A stretch of DNA of 10,601 bases, taken from the NCBI GenBank assembly GCA_964472545.1, contig CAYYNP010000334.1:1-10601 (forward strand), read 5' to 3'. The stretch's first letter is position 1. Each line of letters begins with the position of its first letter. This stretch comes from CAYYNP01 sp964472545. GTDB lineage: Bacteria > Planctomycetota > Planctomycetia > Pirellulales > Thermoguttaceae. The position numbers and the translations under genes were made by a program. A model generated the notes under the pieces. The model ran no database searches. It was not told where the DNA came from and saw only the letters and a list, made by a program, of their open reading frames with translations. Shown piece by piece: positions 1 through 6,937 of this stretch.

Positions 1-2
1 AG

Positions 3-374
3 GTGCGCATCTTTGCCGACGGCGTGATGAGTTGGAGCCTGATCAGCGACGGCGATTTCACCGGCGCCGGCCTGGCGGCACTGAGCGACGTGCTGCCGTT
101 GGGCGACCCGGCAAACCTGGCCTCGCTGAACGAAAACACCGTCGGCGAAGGCGGTTTCCATGGCACGATGAGCTACGGCAACGTGGCCCTGGGCGCGATC
201 GTCCCCGCCGGCACCAACCCCAGCCAACTCACGCTCGAGTACGTCACCGGCTTCGGCGCGGAGCCGCAGATCGGCACGATCAACGTCGTGCCGGAACCTT
301 CGACCGTCGCTCTGCTGGCCTTCGGCCTCTTGGGCGTTGCCGCTGGCCTGTGGCGGCGGAGGCGCACGGATTGA
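3..374 (+). CDS. PEP-CTERM sorting domain protein, C-terminal part (5' truncated)
   Basis: This is the end of a reading frame that enters from the left edge of the window. The first visible codon is GTG, but this is probably internal. The last 28 or so residues form a textbook PEP-CTERM tag: VPEPS at visible residues 96-100, a hydrophobic helix at about 101-116, then a basic end (WRRRR). In known systems this tag directs an exported protein to exosortase, which processes it at the cell envelope. The roughly 95 residues before the tag are rich in Gly, Ala, Ser and Asn and predicted to be beta-rich. I do not recognise a catalytic or binding family, so the main function is unknown. The gene stands alone: 362 bp containing a palindromic repeat separate it from the next gene. 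The downstream GH88 gene carries the same VVPEPST-type tag, so both products probably share a sorting route. Confidence 0.82.
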   Translation: MRIFADGVMSWSLISDGDFTGAGLAALSDVLPLGDPANLASLNENTVGEGGFHGTMSYGNVALGAIVPAGTNPSQLTLEYVTGFGAEPQIGTINVVPEPSTVALLAFGLLGVAAGLWRRRRTD

Positions 375-396
375 CGGCCAACTGGCAGGATCGGAT

Positions 397-450
397 CGTA
401 GAGTGAAAGGCGTGTGCCATCGCTTCGCGGAAGCGGTGGCACACGCTACG
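397..450. repeat. REP-like palindrome (18-bp stem)
   Basis: Positions 409-426 pair with 430-447 around a 3-nt GCG apex, with only G-T wobbles. The outer parts CGTAG (397-401) and CTACG (446-450) are also complementary, with an 8-nt extra stretch on the left arm. Read on the minus strand, GTAG is followed directly by the stem-loop, as in REP elements. There is no T-run, so a classical intrinsic terminator is unlikely, though the hairpin could protect the 3' end of the upstream PEP-CTERM transcript. Its family identity is inferred from structure, not from a search. Confidence 0.7.
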
Positions 451-530
451 CGCGAAGGGTGTGCATTGCCCCGAATTGACTGCGTGCCCATCTATCGGGT
501 GGTGCATGGCAGGGAAAAGCCGAAAAGTTC

Positions 531-559
531 TTGACACTCTTGGCGTTACGATACAAGAT
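531..559 (+). promoter_or_regulatory. Candidate sigma70-type promoter for the GH88 gene
   Basis: A perfect TTGACA lies at 531-536. Possible -10 boxes are TACAAG (552-557, 15-nt spacer, four matches to TATAAT) or CAAGAT (554-559, 17-nt spacer, three matches). The -10 is therefore ambiguous. Its place between the upstream repeat and the GH88 start would give a leader of about 170 nt. Confidence 0.35.
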
Positions 560-736
560 CGAGTTTAGTGGCTCGTCGCGCATCCCCAATTCCCGTCGTC
601 CTGTATCCCACCGCTTCGTTTCAGCGTTGGTGCCTGTCTCCGTGTTGGGAAACACGCTTTCTGCGCCGTAGCGGCACATCTGAATGTCCCTCCGTTTCTC
701 CAGACCATCCTCGTCACCTCTCTTGGAATCCCCGCG
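560..736 (+). other. Untranslated leader before the GH88 gene
   Basis: No convincing coding signal was seen here. The stretch is pyrimidine-rich on the + strand. It holds one small perfect hairpin at 641-656: a 6-bp stem CGTGTT/AACACG closed by GGGA, a GNRA-type tetraloop. The 13 bases at 629-641 (GGTGCCTGTCTCC) differ by one base from the right arm of the repeat at 7208-7284 and could be a remnant of it. Only a weak Shine-Dalgarno-like GGA (725-727) precedes the ATG at 737. No known riboswitch was recognised. Confidence 0.4.
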
Positions 737-3292
737 ATGAAGCCACCAGTAATCCTGGCAGCCGCCGTGGCCCTCATCATCGCGGCCGGCAACGCCGGCG
801 CCGTGGTCTTGGAGGATTTTGACGGTCTCGCGCCAGGCATGCTCGACGGCACGGCAGGGTGGCATGCCGACTCCGACGCCGCCAGGATCGGACGCGACTT
901 CACCAACGCCGGCAACCAGTTCTGGTATCAGGCCGGACGGTCCAACAACATCTACCGGGGCCTGGGTGAGGCGGCCGTCGCCGACGAGTCGACCAGCACG
1001 CTCTTCTTTCGATTCTTCGCCTCCTCCTCCGGGGCAAACCACGCCTTCGGGCTCAGCGACGTCGCCGTGCCGCAATCGCGCGGCGACTTCGAGGTCGGCG
1101 GATTGGTCGCCGACGACGGTGGCAACGTAAAACTGCAGGCGGCCAGCGGCGGGGGATACGTCGACCTGAGCGAAAACGGCGGTGCGGGCAACCTCGACGT
1201 CAACACCTGGTACAACGTCTGGATGGTCGCCGACAATACGGCCGACCGGGCCGACTACTACATCCAAGGCGGCGGCATCGAAACGCAACGGAAGGTCGGC
1301 AGCGGCCTGCCCTTTCACAACGGCGCGGCGGCCAACGACCTGGTCAGCTTCTACGCGCAGACCGTCGGCTCCAACAAAGACTCCGTGCTGATCGACGATA
1401 TCCACCTTTCCGCGGGAACCGTGCTGAGCAACCCGGCTCCAGTGGCAAGCCCGCCGGCGCTCGAGGTCCCCTCGCTGTTCCAATTCGCCGAGCAGAATCT
1501 GGCTGCCACGGATCAGGTGATGACGTCCGACTGGTGGTATCCCAGCAGTACGCTCTCCACGGGACCCTGGCAATACTCTACCAAGATCCAGTGGACCAGC
1601 GGGTTCTTTCCCGGGATGTTGTGGCAGATGTATCGCCGCACGGGCGACGAAGCGTGGCGTGCGACGGCGGCAGCCCGCACGTCCCATCTCGAAAGTCAGA
1701 AGCTCGACGACTCGATCCACGACGTCGGCTTTCAGATCTTCAACAGCTTTGGCCGAGGCTACGCCGCCACGGGCAACGAAGAGTACAAGGACGTCATCCT
1801 CACCGCCGCCGACACGCTGGCCACTCGATTCAATCCGACCGTCGGCGCGATCCAGTCGTGGGGCGACAAGGAGACGGGCTATTACACGGTGATCATCGAC
1901 AACATGATGAACCTGGAGTTGCTCTTCTGGGCCTCGAAGAACGGCGGCGACGCGAGCCTCTACGACATCGCCGTGCAACACGCCCTGAAGACCCACGAAA
2001 CGCTGGTTCGGCCCGACGGCAGTACGTACCACACCGTGCGGTTCGATCGCAACACGGGCGACGTGATCACCAAGGCCTCGTTCCAGGGCTACGCTACGGA
2101 GTCGACCTGGTCGCGGGGGCAGGCCTGGGGCGTCTACGGCTTCACCATGACCTATCGCGAGACGGGTGACCCGAGATTCCTCGACACCGCCCGCAATCTG
2201 GCCGACTACTTCATCGACAACCTGCCGGCGGATCACGTGTCCTATTACGACTTCGACGCCCCGGGGACCCCTTCCCGCGACAGTTCCGCGGCCGCCATCA
2301 CCGCCTCGGCGTTGATGGAGTTGGCCACGCTGGTCGACGCTCCCGACCGCCAGCGCTATACCCGGGCCGGCGAGAAGATCCTGCTTTCGTTGGCCGGCCC
2401 CGGCTTCCTCTCCGACGGCTCCGCCTTCAAGAGCCTTTTGCAGCACGGCACGACCGGCAAGAACGGGCGGCACGACATCGGCCTGATCTTCGGCGACTAC
2501 TACTTCCTCGAAGCCCTCGAACGATATGAGGCGTCCCGGCCGGCGGTCACGTCGCAGCACGTCTTCTACCACAACTCCGCCTTCGAAGATCCCCCACACA
2601 ACGCCGTGGCCACCGACAAGCGCGCGTTGCTGCCGGGCGAGACCGCCAGCTTCGAGAACTACACCAGCTACGACCTGGGGATCAACGGAATTCTGGTCGA
2701 CGTGGCCAACTTCGGCGACCTCGGCGGCCTCAGCCCGGAGACCATCGGCGATTACTTCGAGTTTCGCGTTGGCAACGACAACACGCCCGACGATTGGCAG
2801 GCGGCCCCGGATATCCTGCAGGTGTCCGTGCAGCCGGAAGAGGGCGAGGACGGTGCCGATCGGGTGGCGATCGTCTGGGCCGATCGGGAGATTCAGAACG
2901 AGTGGCTCGAGGTTACCGTGTTGGCCAACGAGTTGACCGGGCTGGTCGACCCGTACGTCTTCTACTTCGGCAACGCGGTTGCCGAGTCCGGCAATCTGCT
3001 GGAGGACGCCCAGGTCACCCCCACCGATCTGCTCCTGCCCCGGAACAACCCTCGCTCGTTTCTCGACCCGGCCGCAGTCGACTTCCCCTACGACTACAAC
3101 CGCGACGGCCGCGTCAACGCCACGGACGTATTGCTGGCACGGAACAACCAGACCAACTTCCTCACGTCGCTGAAGCTGATCACCGTGCCCGGGGAAACGG
3201 CGGCGACCGTGGTGCCGGAGCCGTCGACGCTCGTCTTGCTGGTCGTCGGCGCCCTGGGGCTGGCGGCTTACGGTTGGCGGAAGTTGCGATAG
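737..3292 (+). CDS. Exported GH88 unsaturated glucuronyl hydrolase with dockerin-like and PEP-CTERM modules
   Basis: This 851-residue protein belongs to glycoside hydrolase family 88, whose members hydrate the C4=C5 double bond of unsaturated uronic acids left by polysaccharide lyases and so release the terminal sugar. Visible order: signal peptide (1-22); a beta-rich, jelly-roll/LamG-like region (about 23-228); the GH88 alpha/alpha barrel (about 245-600); a beta-rich linker (about 603-755); a dockerin-like pair (about 757-805); PEP-CTERM (VPEPS 826-830, helix, WRKLR end). Barrel motifs include WTSGFFPG (286-293), HDVGF (328-332), IIDNMMN (386-392) and STWSRGQAWG (456-465). D329 and D388 match the catalytic Asp88 and Asp149 of Bacillus GL1 UGL. 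H432 lies 44 residues after D388, the same spacing as GL1 His193, and Q450 fits Gln211, so it is probably active. The second dockerin repeat keeps a calcium loop (D786, N788, D790, N794, D797); the first is degenerate. GH105 is a less likely alternative. Substrate cannot be told: no lyase is nearby. Confidence 0.9.
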   Translation: MKPPVILAAAVALIIAAGNAGAVVLEDFDGLAPGMLDGTAGWHADSDAARIGRDFTNAGNQFWYQAGRSNNIYRGLGEAAVADESTSTLFFRFFASSSGANHAFGLSDVAVPQSRGDFEVGGLVADDGGNVKLQAASGGGYVDLSENGGAGNLDVNTWYNVWMVADNTADRADYYIQGGGIETQRKVGSGLPFHNGAAANDLVSFYAQTVGSNKDSVLIDDIHLSAGTVLSNPAPVASPPALEVPSLFQFAEQNLAATDQVMTSDWWYPSSTLSTGPWQYSTKIQWTSGFFPGMLWQMYRRTGDEAWRATAAARTSHLESQKLDDSIHDVGFQIFNSFGRGYAATGNEEYKDVILTAADTLATRFNPTVGAIQSWGDKETGYYTVIIDNMMNLELLFWASKNGGDASLYDIAVQHALKTHETLVRPDGSTYHTVRFDRNTGDVITKASFQGYATESTWSRGQAWGVYGFTMTYRETGDPRFLDTARNLADYFIDNLPADHVSYYDFDAPGTPSRDSSAAAITASALMELATLVDAPDRQRYTRAGEKILLSLAGPGFLSDGSAFKSLLQHGTTGKNGRHDIGLIFGDYYFLEALERYEASRPAVTSQHVFYHNSAFEDPPHNAVATDKRALLPGETASFENYTSYDLGINGILVDVANFGDLGGLSPETIGDYFEFRVGNDNTPDDWQAAPDILQVSVQPEEGEDGADRVAIVWADREIQNEWLEVTVLANELTGLVDPYVFYFGNAVAESGNLLEDAQVTPTDLLLPRNNPRSFLDPAAVDFPYDYNRDGRVNATDVLLARNNQTNFLTSLKLITVPGETAATVVPEPSTLVLLVVGALGLAAYGWRKLR

Positions 3293-3331
3293 CAGCCGCC
3301 ATGCCAACCTCGTGCCACCTTCATACCACCC

Positions 3332-3360
3332 TTGCCGGCACGCGTCGGGTGTTATATGCT
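3332..3360 (+). promoter_or_regulatory. Candidate promoter for the acyltransferase gene
   Basis: TTGCCG (3332-3337) and TATGCT (3355-3360) are 17 nt apart, in the 150-bp gap between the GH88 stop and the acyltransferase start. The -10 matches TATAAT at four of six positions. No clear intrinsic terminator for the GH88 gene was seen in this gap. Confidence 0.38.
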
Positions 3361-3442
3361 CACCCGAACTCCGCCCGGTGAAGCTGGGCCTTTGGTGTGA
3401 CCTGGTTTCGATAACCGTCGGGGCGTATTTGGTCGAGCCGCC

Positions 3443-4621
3443 ATGAACCGTCAACCGTACGAGAAGCCGCCCAGGTGGTGGGGCCCGCGGATGAGCCCCG
3501 GCTGGATCCGATGCTGGCGCCCGCTGCGCAAGCGGACGCAATTGAAGAAGCACCGGCTGCTTAAGGTCGAGGTCTGCGGACTGGATCACGTCCGCCACGC
3601 GGTCGATCGCGGCCAGGGCGTATTGATCACGCCCAATCACGCCAGCCACGCCGATTGCCATTCGCTCTACGCCGCGGCCGACGCGTTGGGATGCCCCGTC
3701 TACGTGATGATCGCTTGGCAGGTCTTCGCCCGCGACGGCTGGCTGCGGGCGATGATGCTTCGCCACCACGGCGGTTTCAGCATCGACCGCGAGGGGACCG
3801 ACCTGAGTGCCATCCGCCAGGCCAGAGAGATCCTCCAGTCGCGCAAGAGCCCGCTGTTTATCTTCCCCGAGGGCGACGTCTACCACTGCAACGGCCGCAT
3901 CACGCCCTTTCGCGAAGGCCCCGCGGCGATCGCCCTGATGGCGGCCAAGAGGGCTTCTCGGCCGGTGGTCTGTATCCCATGCAGCATGAAGTACACGTAT
4001 ATCGAGGACCCCACGCCCGAGTTACTCCCGTTGATGGACGAGCTCGAGCGGGCGATCATGTGGCGACCTCGACCCGACCTGTCGCTGCCGGAGCGGATCT
4101 ATCGCTTCGCCGAGGGCGTGCTCTCGCTCAAGGAAATCGAATACTTGGGCAACTCCCGCACCGGTTCCGTGCCCGAGCGGATCGCCGCCTTCATTGATAG
4201 CCTCCTGGGGCGTCTCGAATCGCGCTACGGCCTTCATACGGCCGACGCCACCGTTCCCGAACGTGTGAAAACCCTGCGGCAACACGTCATCCGGCAACTC
4301 CAAGACCTGCCCGAAGACGACCCGCAGCGGACGCCGCTGGAGACCGACCTCGACGATCTCTTCCTGGCCGTCCAAGCCTTCAGCTATCCGGGCAACTACG
4401 TGGCCGAGCAACCGACCGTCGAACGCATGGCCGAAACGCTCGATAAGTTCGAGGAAGACGTGCTGGGCTACAAGACGGCCCGCATCCGCGGCACGCGAAA
4501 GGTCAAGGTCACCTTCGGCGAACCGATCCCCGTCGAGCCGCAAAAGAGCAATCGTGAGGCCGCGGCGGCGTTGACGCGCGTCATGGAAGTGCGGGTACAA
4601 GGGTTGCTCGACGAGGAATGA
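3443..4621 (+). CDS. PlsC-type 1-acylglycerol-3-phosphate acyltransferase family protein with large insertion
   Basis: This 392-residue protein belongs to the PlsC/LPLAT superfamily, which moves acyl groups onto lysophospholipids or related acceptors at the cytoplasmic side of the membrane. All four motifs are present: block I HASHAD with the H66-x4-D71 catalytic pair; block II GGFSIDR (110-116); block III FPEG (141-144); block IV VVCIPC (175-180). The strand that normally closes the fold soon after block IV, VKVTFGEPIPV, comes only at 354-364. About 170 mostly helical, charged residues (185-350) are inserted between them; I recognise no domain there. There is no signal peptide or clear membrane helix. 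The start at 3443 has no good Shine-Dalgarno; M17 is a possible but poorer alternative, since the basic stretch before block I fits the family. The acyl acceptor is unknown. It has its own putative promoter and is probably not co-transcribed with the neighbours. Confidence 0.85.
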   Translation: MNRQPYEKPPRWWGPRMSPGWIRCWRPLRKRTQLKKHRLLKVEVCGLDHVRHAVDRGQGVLITPNHASHADCHSLYAAADALGCPVYVMIAWQVFARDGWLRAMMLRHHGGFSIDREGTDLSAIRQAREILQSRKSPLFIFPEGDVYHCNGRITPFREGPAAIALMAAKRASRPVVCIPCSMKYTYIEDPTPELLPLMDELERAIMWRPRPDLSLPERIYRFAEGVLSLKEIEYLGNSRTGSVPERIAAFIDSLLGRLESRYGLHTADATVPERVKTLRQHVIRQLQDLPEDDPQRTPLETDLDDLFLAVQAFSYPGNYVAEQPTVERMAETLDKFEEDVLGYKTARIRGTRKVKVTFGEPIPVEPQKSNREAAAALTRVMEVRVQGLLDEE

Positions 4622-4670
4622 ACGCCGCCCGGGCGGAGTGCCACACGGCGAAATGGCCTGAAGGCGAACA

Positions 4671-4750
4671 GTAGGCTTTGCCGGAAGATGGCAAAGTAGT
4701 CATCTCGCTCCGCGAGATGTCATGTCGTCACGCGGAGCGAGACGACTACT
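4671..4750. repeat. Compound REP/BIME-like palindromic element
   Basis: Three stem-loops follow one another. The first is GTAG (4671-4674) and then CTTTGCC (4676-4682) pairing with GGCAAAG (4690-4696). The second is GTAG (4696-4699) and then CATCTCG (4701-4707) pairing with CGAGATG (4713-4719). The third is an inverted unit ending in CTAC (4746-4749). The second and third also pair with each other as 20-bp arms (4695-4714 and 4731-4750, one mismatch, 16-nt loop), so the element can form either one long hairpin or separate short ones. GTAG heads plus direct and inverted copies are the layout of REP/BIME elements. It lies between the acyltransferase and the promoter of the PD40 operon. Confidence 0.75.
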
Positions 4751-4781
4751 CTCCTCCGGCCCAAGTGGCCGCTTTGGCTGC

Positions 4782-4810
4782 TTGACCCAAGCTCGACCCG
4801 CGGCTACGCT
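4782..4810 (+). promoter_or_regulatory. Candidate promoter for the PD40-SUMF1 operon
   Basis: TTGACC (4782-4787) and TACGCT (4805-4810) are separated by 17 nt. The -10 is weak against TATAAT (three of six) but resembles the TATGCT box proposed at 3355-3360 (TAnGCT). It lies about 75 bp before the start codon and just after the repeat. Confidence 0.35.
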
Positions 4811-4869
4811 GATCGGATACGCTACCTTTGCCAGGTGGGAGAGTTCGCGATCCGTGCAATTCAGACTCC

Positions 4870-4876
4870 AGGAGGT
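4870..4876 (+). promoter_or_regulatory. Strong Shine-Dalgarno that fixes the PD40 protein start
   Basis: AGGAGGT ends 7 nt before the ATG at 4884. The reading frame is open further upstream to an ATG at 4722, but that ATG lies inside the palindromic repeat and would put 54 unrelated residues before the signal peptide. The start at 4884 is therefore preferred. Confidence 0.8.
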
Positions 4877-4883
4877 CGAACCG

Positions 4884-5915
4884 ATGAGAAGTCGACAGTC
4901 AGGCAGCGTTTGGCGTCCGTGGATGAGGGGGCTTGTTTGCATGGGGGCGGCGATGCTGCCGTGTTTCTCGATCTCGGTGGCCGCGGCGGCCGAACTGCCC
5001 GATGAGCTCAAAGCGGTGGCCGGTCGGGTCGTCTTCGAGACCTGGCAGGAAGACAATTGGGAACTGATCGCCGCCAATGCGGACGGCAGCCGCCGGACCA
5101 ACCTCACGCAAACCGACGACGTCAACGAACTCTATCCGCACGTCTCGCCCGACGGCCGCAAGATCTGCTTCGTATGCGATGAAGGCAAGGGCGCGTCGAT
5201 GATCCGCAACGTCTACTATATGAACCTCGACGGCACCGGCCGCACGCTGGTGGCCACCAACGCGCGGCAGCCGTGCTGGCGGGCAGACTCCCAGGCGATC
5301 GCTTACCTCAAGGGCGAGTCGGAGAAGTTCTCCTACATGGATTACGCCACCAAAGGGATCTTCGTTTACGACCTGAAGAGCGACACCCACACGGAGCATC
5401 CCAACAAGGAGATCCACCACCTTTACAACCTCTGCTGGACGCCCGACGGCAGGTGGTTTCTGGCCACGGTGCACGCCGGCATGGGCTATCGGCACGCGAT
5501 CTTGGCCATCGAAGCAAACGGGACAAAGGTCGTCGACTTGAAGATCCCCGGCTGCCGGCCGGACGTCAGCCCGGACGGGAAACGGGTCGCCTGGGGACCG
5601 GGAGATTTCGCGCTTCGAGTCGGCGAGTTGGATTTCTCCGGCGGTGAGCCCAAGGTCCTCAACGCCCGCGACGTGGTGACCAGCACGAAGCCGATGAAGA
5701 TCTACCACATCGACTGGTCGCCCGACGGCAAGTACGTGGCCTTCAGCCGCGGTCCGTCAACGAAGCTGATGGGCATGATCCCGGAGATCGTCGGCGTGCA
5801 GGCGAAGGGCTGGAACATCTGCGTCGCCGATCCGGCGGCGACCAATCGCTGGACGCCGATCACCAACGACGGTGCCTGCAACAAAGAGCCGGATTGGATG
5901 CGCGGGGAGAAATGA
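4884..5915 (+). CDS. Exported PD40 (TolB-like) beta-propeller protein
   Basis: This 343-residue protein has a signal peptide (about 1-36, basic start, cleavage probable in the AAAA run before ELPD) and then a chain of PD40/WD40-like repeats, as in the TolB propeller. Repeat cores are VSPDGRKICF (87-96), a divergent RADSQAIAY (133-141), WTPDGRWFLA (185-194), VSPDGKRVAW (228-237) and WSPDGKYVAF (278-287), with a closing PDWM near 336-339. An N-terminal strand (WELIAANADGSRRTNLT) is typical of TolB-like proteins that may seal the propeller. It is probably periplasmic and acts as a binding or scaffold module; no catalytic residues are visible. It is not TolB itself: it lacks the TolB N-terminal domain and no tol/pal genes are nearby. 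It overlaps the next gene by four bases (ATGA), which implies an operon and translational coupling. Confidence 0.82.
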   Translation: MRSRQSGSVWRPWMRGLVCMGAAMLPCFSISVAAAAELPDELKAVAGRVVFETWQEDNWELIAANADGSRRTNLTQTDDVNELYPHVSPDGRKICFVCDEGKGASMIRNVYYMNLDGTGRTLVATNARQPCWRADSQAIAYLKGESEKFSYMDYATKGIFVYDLKSDTHTEHPNKEIHHLYNLCWTPDGRWFLATVHAGMGYRHAILAIEANGTKVVDLKIPGCRPDVSPDGKRVAWGPGDFALRVGELDFSGGEPKVLNARDVVTSTKPMKIYHIDWSPDGKYVAFSRGPSTKLMGMIPEIVGVQAKGWNICVADPAATNRWTPITNDGACNKEPDWMRGEK

Positions 5916-6937
5916 TCGTTATGCGAAACGTCCCAGGCAGAACGACTGCGCTTTGCGGTAGCCGAAGTCGCCAGACTTTGGATCGAGCGGCCACTGCCAG
6001 ATTCTGGCGAATTCGGCTACGGAAGTCTCCCGCCGCGTTGCTGGCAGGAGCCGTAGCGATGGTGGCCCTCGTGACCGGCACGTCCTGCCATCGGGTCGAA
6101 CGGCCGGACCCGCCGAAAGTGATCGCGACCAAAGGCGGCATCGAGATGGTGCTGATTCCCGCCGGCACGTTTACCATGGGCAGCGACGACGGCGATGCCG
6201 ACGAGTCGCCGCCGCACGAGGTGCAACTCGATGCGTTCTTGATGGATCGCTACGAGATGACCCAAGCCCAATGCGACCGGCTGGCCGAGGGCAGTCAATG
6301 GCTGGCCGTCAACTCCTCGAACTTCAAGGGCCCCGACCTGCCGGCCGAGTTGGTCCGCTGGGACATGGCCGCCTTGTTCTGCAACCAGCGATCGCTCGAC
6401 GAGGGTCTCGAACCGTGCTACGACATGGAGGGCAACTGCAACTTCGAGGCCGACGGCTACCGGCTGCCCACCGAGGCCGAATGGGAATACGCCTGTCGGG
6501 CGGGGAGCAACACTCGATACGGCTTCGGCGACGATCCCGGCTCGCTGAGCCAATACGCCTGGCACTCGGGCAACGCGTCGAAGAAGACGCATCCGGTGGG
6601 TCAGAAGAAGCCGAACGCCTGGGGACTGTTCGACATGCACGGCAACGTGACCGAATGGTGCAACGACGTCTACGCCGAGGACTACTACACCGCGAGTTCC
6701 GCCGACGGCACTGTGACGAATCCGCGCGGCCCGGGCGACGGCCGCAAGGTCGATTTCGACGATTGGCGCGGCGTGCTTCGCGGCGGCCACTGGCGGGTCG
6801 ATGCAGAGGCCTGCGGTTCGGCTACACGCCTGGACGAAGAGCCGGGCTTCTCCGATGCGTGCTTCGCCAGCGAAGCCATCGGGTTTCGCTGTGTGCGCCG
6901 GGCGACCGCGGAGGAATTGAGCGACGACGGGACGTAG
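5912..6937 (+). CDS. SUMF1/FGE-like domain protein, probable lipoprotein
   Basis: This 341-residue protein has a formylglycine-generating-enzyme-sulfatase (SUMF1) domain from about residue 75 to the end. Signatures are GGIEMVLIPAGTFTMGS (75-91), RLPTEAEWEYACRAG (184-198), GLFDMHGNVTEW (238-249), LRGGHW (289-294) and IGFRC (323-327). True FGEs oxidise a sulfatase Cys using two cysteines (Cys272 and Cys277 in Streptomyces coelicolor). Here the first aligns with V296 and only the second is kept (C301), so FGE activity is doubtful and a binding role is likelier. A hydrophobic stretch (41-58) ends in GTSC (C59), a loose lipobox, so periplasmic lipid anchoring is probable. The n-region is unusually long because a palindromic repeat encodes about residues 16-36. 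Start choice is open: ATG 5912 overlaps the upstream stop, ATG 5921 is better spaced from GGGGAG (5904-5909), and TTG 5894 is less likely. Confidence 0.83.
   Translation: MIVMRNVPGRTTALCGSRSRQTLDRAATARFWRIRLRKSPAALLAGAVAMVALVTGTSCHRVERPDPPKVIATKGGIEMVLIPAGTFTMGSDDGDADESPPHEVQLDAFLMDRYEMTQAQCDRLAEGSQWLAVNSSNFKGPDLPAELVRWDMAALFCNQRSLDEGLEPCYDMEGNCNFEADGYRLPTEAEWEYACRAGSNTRYGFGDDPGSLSQYAWHSGNASKKTHPVGQKKPNAWGLFDMHGNVTEWCNDVYAEDYYTASSADGTVTNPRGPGDGRKVDFDDWRGVLRGGHWRVDAEACGSATRLDEEPGFSDACFASEAIGFRCVRRATAEELSDDGT
5958..6020. repeat. Palindromic REP-like element inside the SUMF1 gene 5' end
   Basis: Two 24-nt arms (5958-5981 and 5997-6020) are complementary at 21 of 24 positions around a 15-nt loop. 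Each arm starts on its outer side with GTAGCCGAA. Each can also fold on its own, for example CCGAAGTC pairing with GACTTTGG around GCCA. The unit is 63 bp long, exactly 21 codons, with no stop in the coding frame. It encodes an Arg-rich segment just before the hydrophobic core of the signal sequence. Confidence 0.75.

Noticed and set aside
337..534. A 65-residue + frame between the PEP-CTERM gene and the GH88 gene
   Set aside because: It overlaps the PEP-CTERM tail and reads straight through the palindromic repeat. It has no domain and no ribosome site.
446..3886. A 1146-residue open frame on the minus strand across the GH88 and acyltransferase genes
   Set aside because: It is exactly antisense to well-supported genes with recognisable domains. 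Its sequence is Val/Arg/Gly-rich without motifs, a usual artefact of GC-rich codon bias.
4625..4636. CCGCCCGGGCGG palindrome just after the acyltransferase stop as a terminator
   Set aside because: The 12-bp perfect palindrome leaves no room for a loop unless shortened, and no T-run follows.
4722..4883. Upstream extension of the PD40 protein from ATG 4722
   Set aside because: It begins within a palindromic repeat, lacks a ribosome site and would bury the signal peptide. AGGAGGT before ATG 4884 is far better.
4884..5915. Calling the propeller gene tolB
   Set aside because: It lacks the TolB N-terminal domain and tol-pal neighbours. PD40 repeats alone are common in exported planctomycete proteins.
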